This document shows positions 50,758 to 52,933 of a DNA stretch of 52,933 nucleotides, piece by piece. A program made the translations under genes and the position numbers. The DNA comes from Ruminiclostridium sp. (GTDB lineage: Bacteria; Bacillota; Clostridia; Oscillospirales; Ruminococcaceae), in assembly GCA_017942025.1 (NCBI GenBank), contig JAGAVH010000079.1, positions 1 to 52,933 on the forward strand, in the 5' to 3' direction. Below the pieces are notes generated by a model that was not told where the DNA came from, ran no database searches, and was given only the letters and a program-made list of their open reading frames with translations. Numbering within the stretch: the stretch's first letter is position 1; every line of letters begins with the position of its first letter.

Positions 50758-52011
50758 ATGTCTGCTTACAGCGAGCTTATCAAGAACTATGAAAAGGTGC
50801 GTAGCTATATGAGAGAATTCTATATCTACGGCTTTAAAAACAGAAGTGAATATGACAAAAAGAGCGCCCGTTCCTATGATGACGAAAGGCGCAGAATAGA
50901 AAGCTGGCTTCAGGATTATATGAGCTTTGTCCGTACAAGCGAGGGCAAGAACGTATTCATATCAATAGACAGCCGCAGAATAGAGCACAACCCTTTTTTC
51001 AGAACGCTTAAAGCAAAGAGCTTTACCGATAAGGATATTACACTTCATTTCATTCTTTTTGATATTCTTAATTCACCTGATACTCATCTTTCACTACCCG
51101 AAATTTTAGAGCAGATAGATATATACCTTTCCGAGTTTTCTCAGCCTATGGTATTTGATGAATCCACAGTCAGAAAAAAACTGAAGGAATATACTGAGCT
51201 TGGCATTATCACCACCGAAAAGCAGGGTAAAAAGGTGCTTTACAGCAGAGCCTGCGGCGAGGAGCTTTCTGATATTACGGATATTCTGAATTTCTTTTCA
51301 GAGACTGCGCCCTGTGGAGTTATCGGCTCTTTTCTTCTTGACAAGACGGAAGAGGAAAACGATATTTTCAGCTTCAAGCATCATTACATAACAAGCGCAA
51401 TAGACAGCGATGTTCTGGCAAAGCTGTTTATGGCTATCAGGCAGAAATCCGTCATTACTATGACGAATTTAAGCCGCAGGAATGATACTCCGATAACTTT
51501 AAGAGTAATCCCCTTAAAGATATTCATAAGCGCACAAAACGGCAGACAACATCTTTTATGCTACCATATGGAATGGAATTCTATAAGGTCCTACCGCATA
51601 GATTATCTGTCGGATATAAAGATAGAAAACCCTACTCCCCGTTTCGATGAATTAAGAAACGAGCTTACGAGAATGCAGGAAAATATGTGGGGTGTAAACG
51701 CAGGCAGGGCGTCTCTGGGCAACGAGGAAACCCATCACGTAGAATTTACTGTTCAGGTGGGAGAGGATGAAAAGCATATAATACGAAGGCTTGAAAGAGA
51801 AAAGCGAACGGGTAAGGTCGAGAAAATAGATGACAACACCTACCGCTTTTCTGCCAAGGTTTATGATGAAAGCGAGCTTATCCCCTGGATAAGAACCTTT
51901 ATCTGCAGGATAAAGGATATACATTTTGAATCCCAGGAAACCGAACAGCTCTTTAAGGACGATATAAAAAGAATGTGCAGGCTATACGGCATAGAGGAGG
52001 CAGAACAATGA
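50758..52011 (+). CDS. WYL-domain transcriptional regulator
   Basis: A 417-residue protein. Residues about 1-85 are helical and charged. About 90-165 resemble a winged helix (LSLPEILEQIDIYL, VRKKLKEYTELGIITTEKQGKKVLYSRA), and about 215-300 form a WYL domain (VITMTNLSRRNDTPITLRVIPLKIFISAQNGRQHLLCYHMEWNSIRSYRIDYLSDIKI). A C-terminal extension follows. WYL domains bind nucleic acids or nucleotide ligands and often control stress or defence genes. GGGAGGTGAAAAA precedes the ATG. It overlaps the second WYL gene as ATGA. Confidence 0.87.
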   Translation: MSAYSELIKNYEKVRSYMREFYIYGFKNRSEYDKKSARSYDDERRRIESWLQDYMSFVRTSEGKNVFISIDSRRIEHNPFFRTLKAKSFTDKDITLHFILFDILNSPDTHLSLPEILEQIDIYLSEFSQPMVFDESTVRKKLKEYTELGIITTEKQGKKVLYSRACGEELSDITDILNFFSETAPCGVIGSFLLDKTEEENDIFSFKHHYITSAIDSDVLAKLFMAIRQKSVITMTNLSRRNDTPITLRVIPLKIFISAQNGRQHLLCYHMEWNSIRSYRIDYLSDIKIENPTPRFDELRNELTRMQENMWGVNAGRASLGNEETHHVEFTVQVGEDEKHIIRRLEREKRTGKVEKIDDNTYRFSAKVYDESELIPWIRTFICRIKDIHFESQETEQLFKDDIKRMCRLYGIEEAEQ

Positions 52012-52916
52012 TATTCAGTGAATTATATTCCGCCTACTACAATGCGGTAGCAAGGATAATAAGAGAGCTTATAAAGGGTGAAAAAAGCGAAAAAAGGCTA
52101 TCCGAAATAGTTAGCGAAAACGCCTTTGCCGAAAGTATGCTGACAGTTCTGCCCTCCTTAAAAAGCGAAAAATGGCAGCTTATGAAAGCCGATATGACTA
52201 CCCCTGTAAAGCATAGCCCCACAATGCCGCTTACAAATATAGAAAAAAGCTGGCTGAAGGCTGTTTTTCTTGATCCGAGGGTAAGGCTTTTCGGGAATTA
52301 CGAAGATTTATTTCCTGATACAGAGCCTTTGTTCACTCCCGAAGATTTCGTTATATACGACAGATATTCGGATGGGGATGATTTTACCGATGAAGGCTAT
52401 ATAGAGCGCTTCAGGATTATTCTTTCCGCTGTGAAAAGCAGAACTCCCCTTGATATCAGGATGTATAACAGAAGAGGCGAAGAAATATCCGTCACTATAC
52501 TTCCTGAAAAGCTGGAATATTCTGAAAAGGACGATAAAATGCGACTTATCGGTATAGGTAAAGGAAATTACGATACCATAAATCTTGCGAGAATAATCAG
52601 CTGTAAGGAAAGCGAAAACAAGGAGCTTTCCTTCCTTGAAAAGAATGAAAGCAAGAGCAGAACAGTCACTCTGCGAATCACCGATAAAAGAAATGCACTT
52701 GAAAGATGTCTTCTGCATTTTGCACACTTTGAAAAAAGGGCAGAAAAAATCGACGATATGCACTATATGGTACATATCGTCTATGACAAGGATGATGAAA
52801 CGGAGCTGGTTATAAGAATACTCGGCTTTGGTCCTATGGTAGAGGTGACAGAGCCGGAGCATTTCAGAAATCTTATTATCGAAAGGCTGAAAAGGCAGGC
52901 GGAATTCAACCTATAG
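52008..52916 (+). CDS. Second WYL-domain protein, coupled to the first
   Basis: A 302-residue protein. The WYL-like domain covers about residues 140-215 (RIILSAVKSRTPLDIRMYNRRGEEISVTILPEKLEYSEKDDKMRLIGIG, INLARIISCK), followed by the same type of C-terminal extension as in the partner (RTVTLRITDKRNALERCLLHFAHFEKRAEKIDD). The N-terminal part has no evident DNA-binding helix-turn-helix. ATG 52008 follows GGAGGCAGAACA. The pair probably acts together as a heteromer; this is inference. Confidence 0.83.
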   Translation: MIFSELYSAYYNAVARIIRELIKGEKSEKRLSEIVSENAFAESMLTVLPSLKSEKWQLMKADMTTPVKHSPTMPLTNIEKSWLKAVFLDPRVRLFGNYEDLFPDTEPLFTPEDFVIYDRYSDGDDFTDEGYIERFRIILSAVKSRTPLDIRMYNRRGEEISVTILPEKLEYSEKDDKMRLIGIGKGNYDTINLARIISCKESENKELSFLEKNESKSRTVTLRITDKRNALERCLLHFAHFEKRAEKIDDMHYMVHIVYDKDDETELVIRILGFGPMVEVTEPEHFRNLIIERLKRQAEFNL

Positions 52917-52933
52917 CATAAAAGGGAATGTAA

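Noticed and set aside
52308-52862. 184-codon minus-strand frame at the right edge
   Set aside because: Antisense to the second WYL gene and without a binding site or recognisable family.

Overview
The window looks like chromosomal DNA of a low-to-mid GC anaerobic Firmicute, most likely a gut clostridium of the Oscillospiraceae (Ruminococcus-like). Supports are the Firmicutes order infC-rpmI-rplT, rpmH-rnpA-yidD-yidC-jag, topA-trmFO, rsfS-yqeK-nadD-yhbY, near-consensus housekeeping promoters with 17-bp spacers, strong purine-rich ribosome binding sites, a type III glutamine synthetase (glnN) and cytoplasmic beta-mannan enzymes. The genus is inference; no rRNA is present.

Layout. 1-201: leftward tRNAs (one cut by the edge, then Asp and Val) under a consensus promoter. 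314-19753: a long leftward block of core genes. It runs from a SpoU methyltransferase and topA through trmFO, plsX, rnc, a radical SAM protein, smc, an S41 peptidase, ftsY, rdgB, a DUF1294 gene, yhbY, nadD, yqeK and rsfS. A separate promoter then drives rpsU, followed by yqeG, a TIM-barrel endonuclease/epimerase, an aminopeptidase P, plsY and an ArsC/Spx-like gene. 19863-21060: a rightward membrane protein of unknown function, followed by three tandem copies of a 102-bp repeat. 21178-22611: rplT, rpmI and infC behind a long attenuator-type leader; infC appears to start at ATC.

22638-29113: a membrane-anchored XRE regulator, a glycosyltransferase plus flippase-like protein, and a zinc operon (zur-like fur, znuA, znuC, znuB) with a 21-bp palindrome behind its promoter. 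29163-32256: an ECF sigma factor gene with an ECF-type promoter in front of it, coupled to a membrane-anchored WG-repeat protein that looks like its anti-sigma/sensor. 32257-32585 is packed with hairpins. 32586-36952: cytoplasmic GH2 and GH26 enzymes in one operon. 37093-38757: a FliB-like Cys-rich protein with a DUF2461 protein. 38886-39365: TspO.

39436-42728: the rpmH-rnpA-yidD-yidC-jag cluster, without dnaA beside it and with yidC lacking a normal start codon behind its Shine-Dalgarno. 42780-45273: glnN with two promoters, followed by a second array of the same ~102-bp repeat family and a bidirectional terminator. 45282-49790: a NifX-like protein with a metallo-beta-lactamase-fold partner, divergent from an ABC exporter of the MacB/FtsX type. 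49835-52916: an ADP-ribosylglycohydrolase and a coupled pair of WYL-domain proteins at the right edge.

Most genes are housekeeping (ribosome assembly, membrane lipid synthesis, chromosome segregation, protein targeting). The regions most worth a second look are the sigma/WG-repeat pair, the repeat arrays in two 3' regions, the infC leader, the yidC start and the WYL pair.
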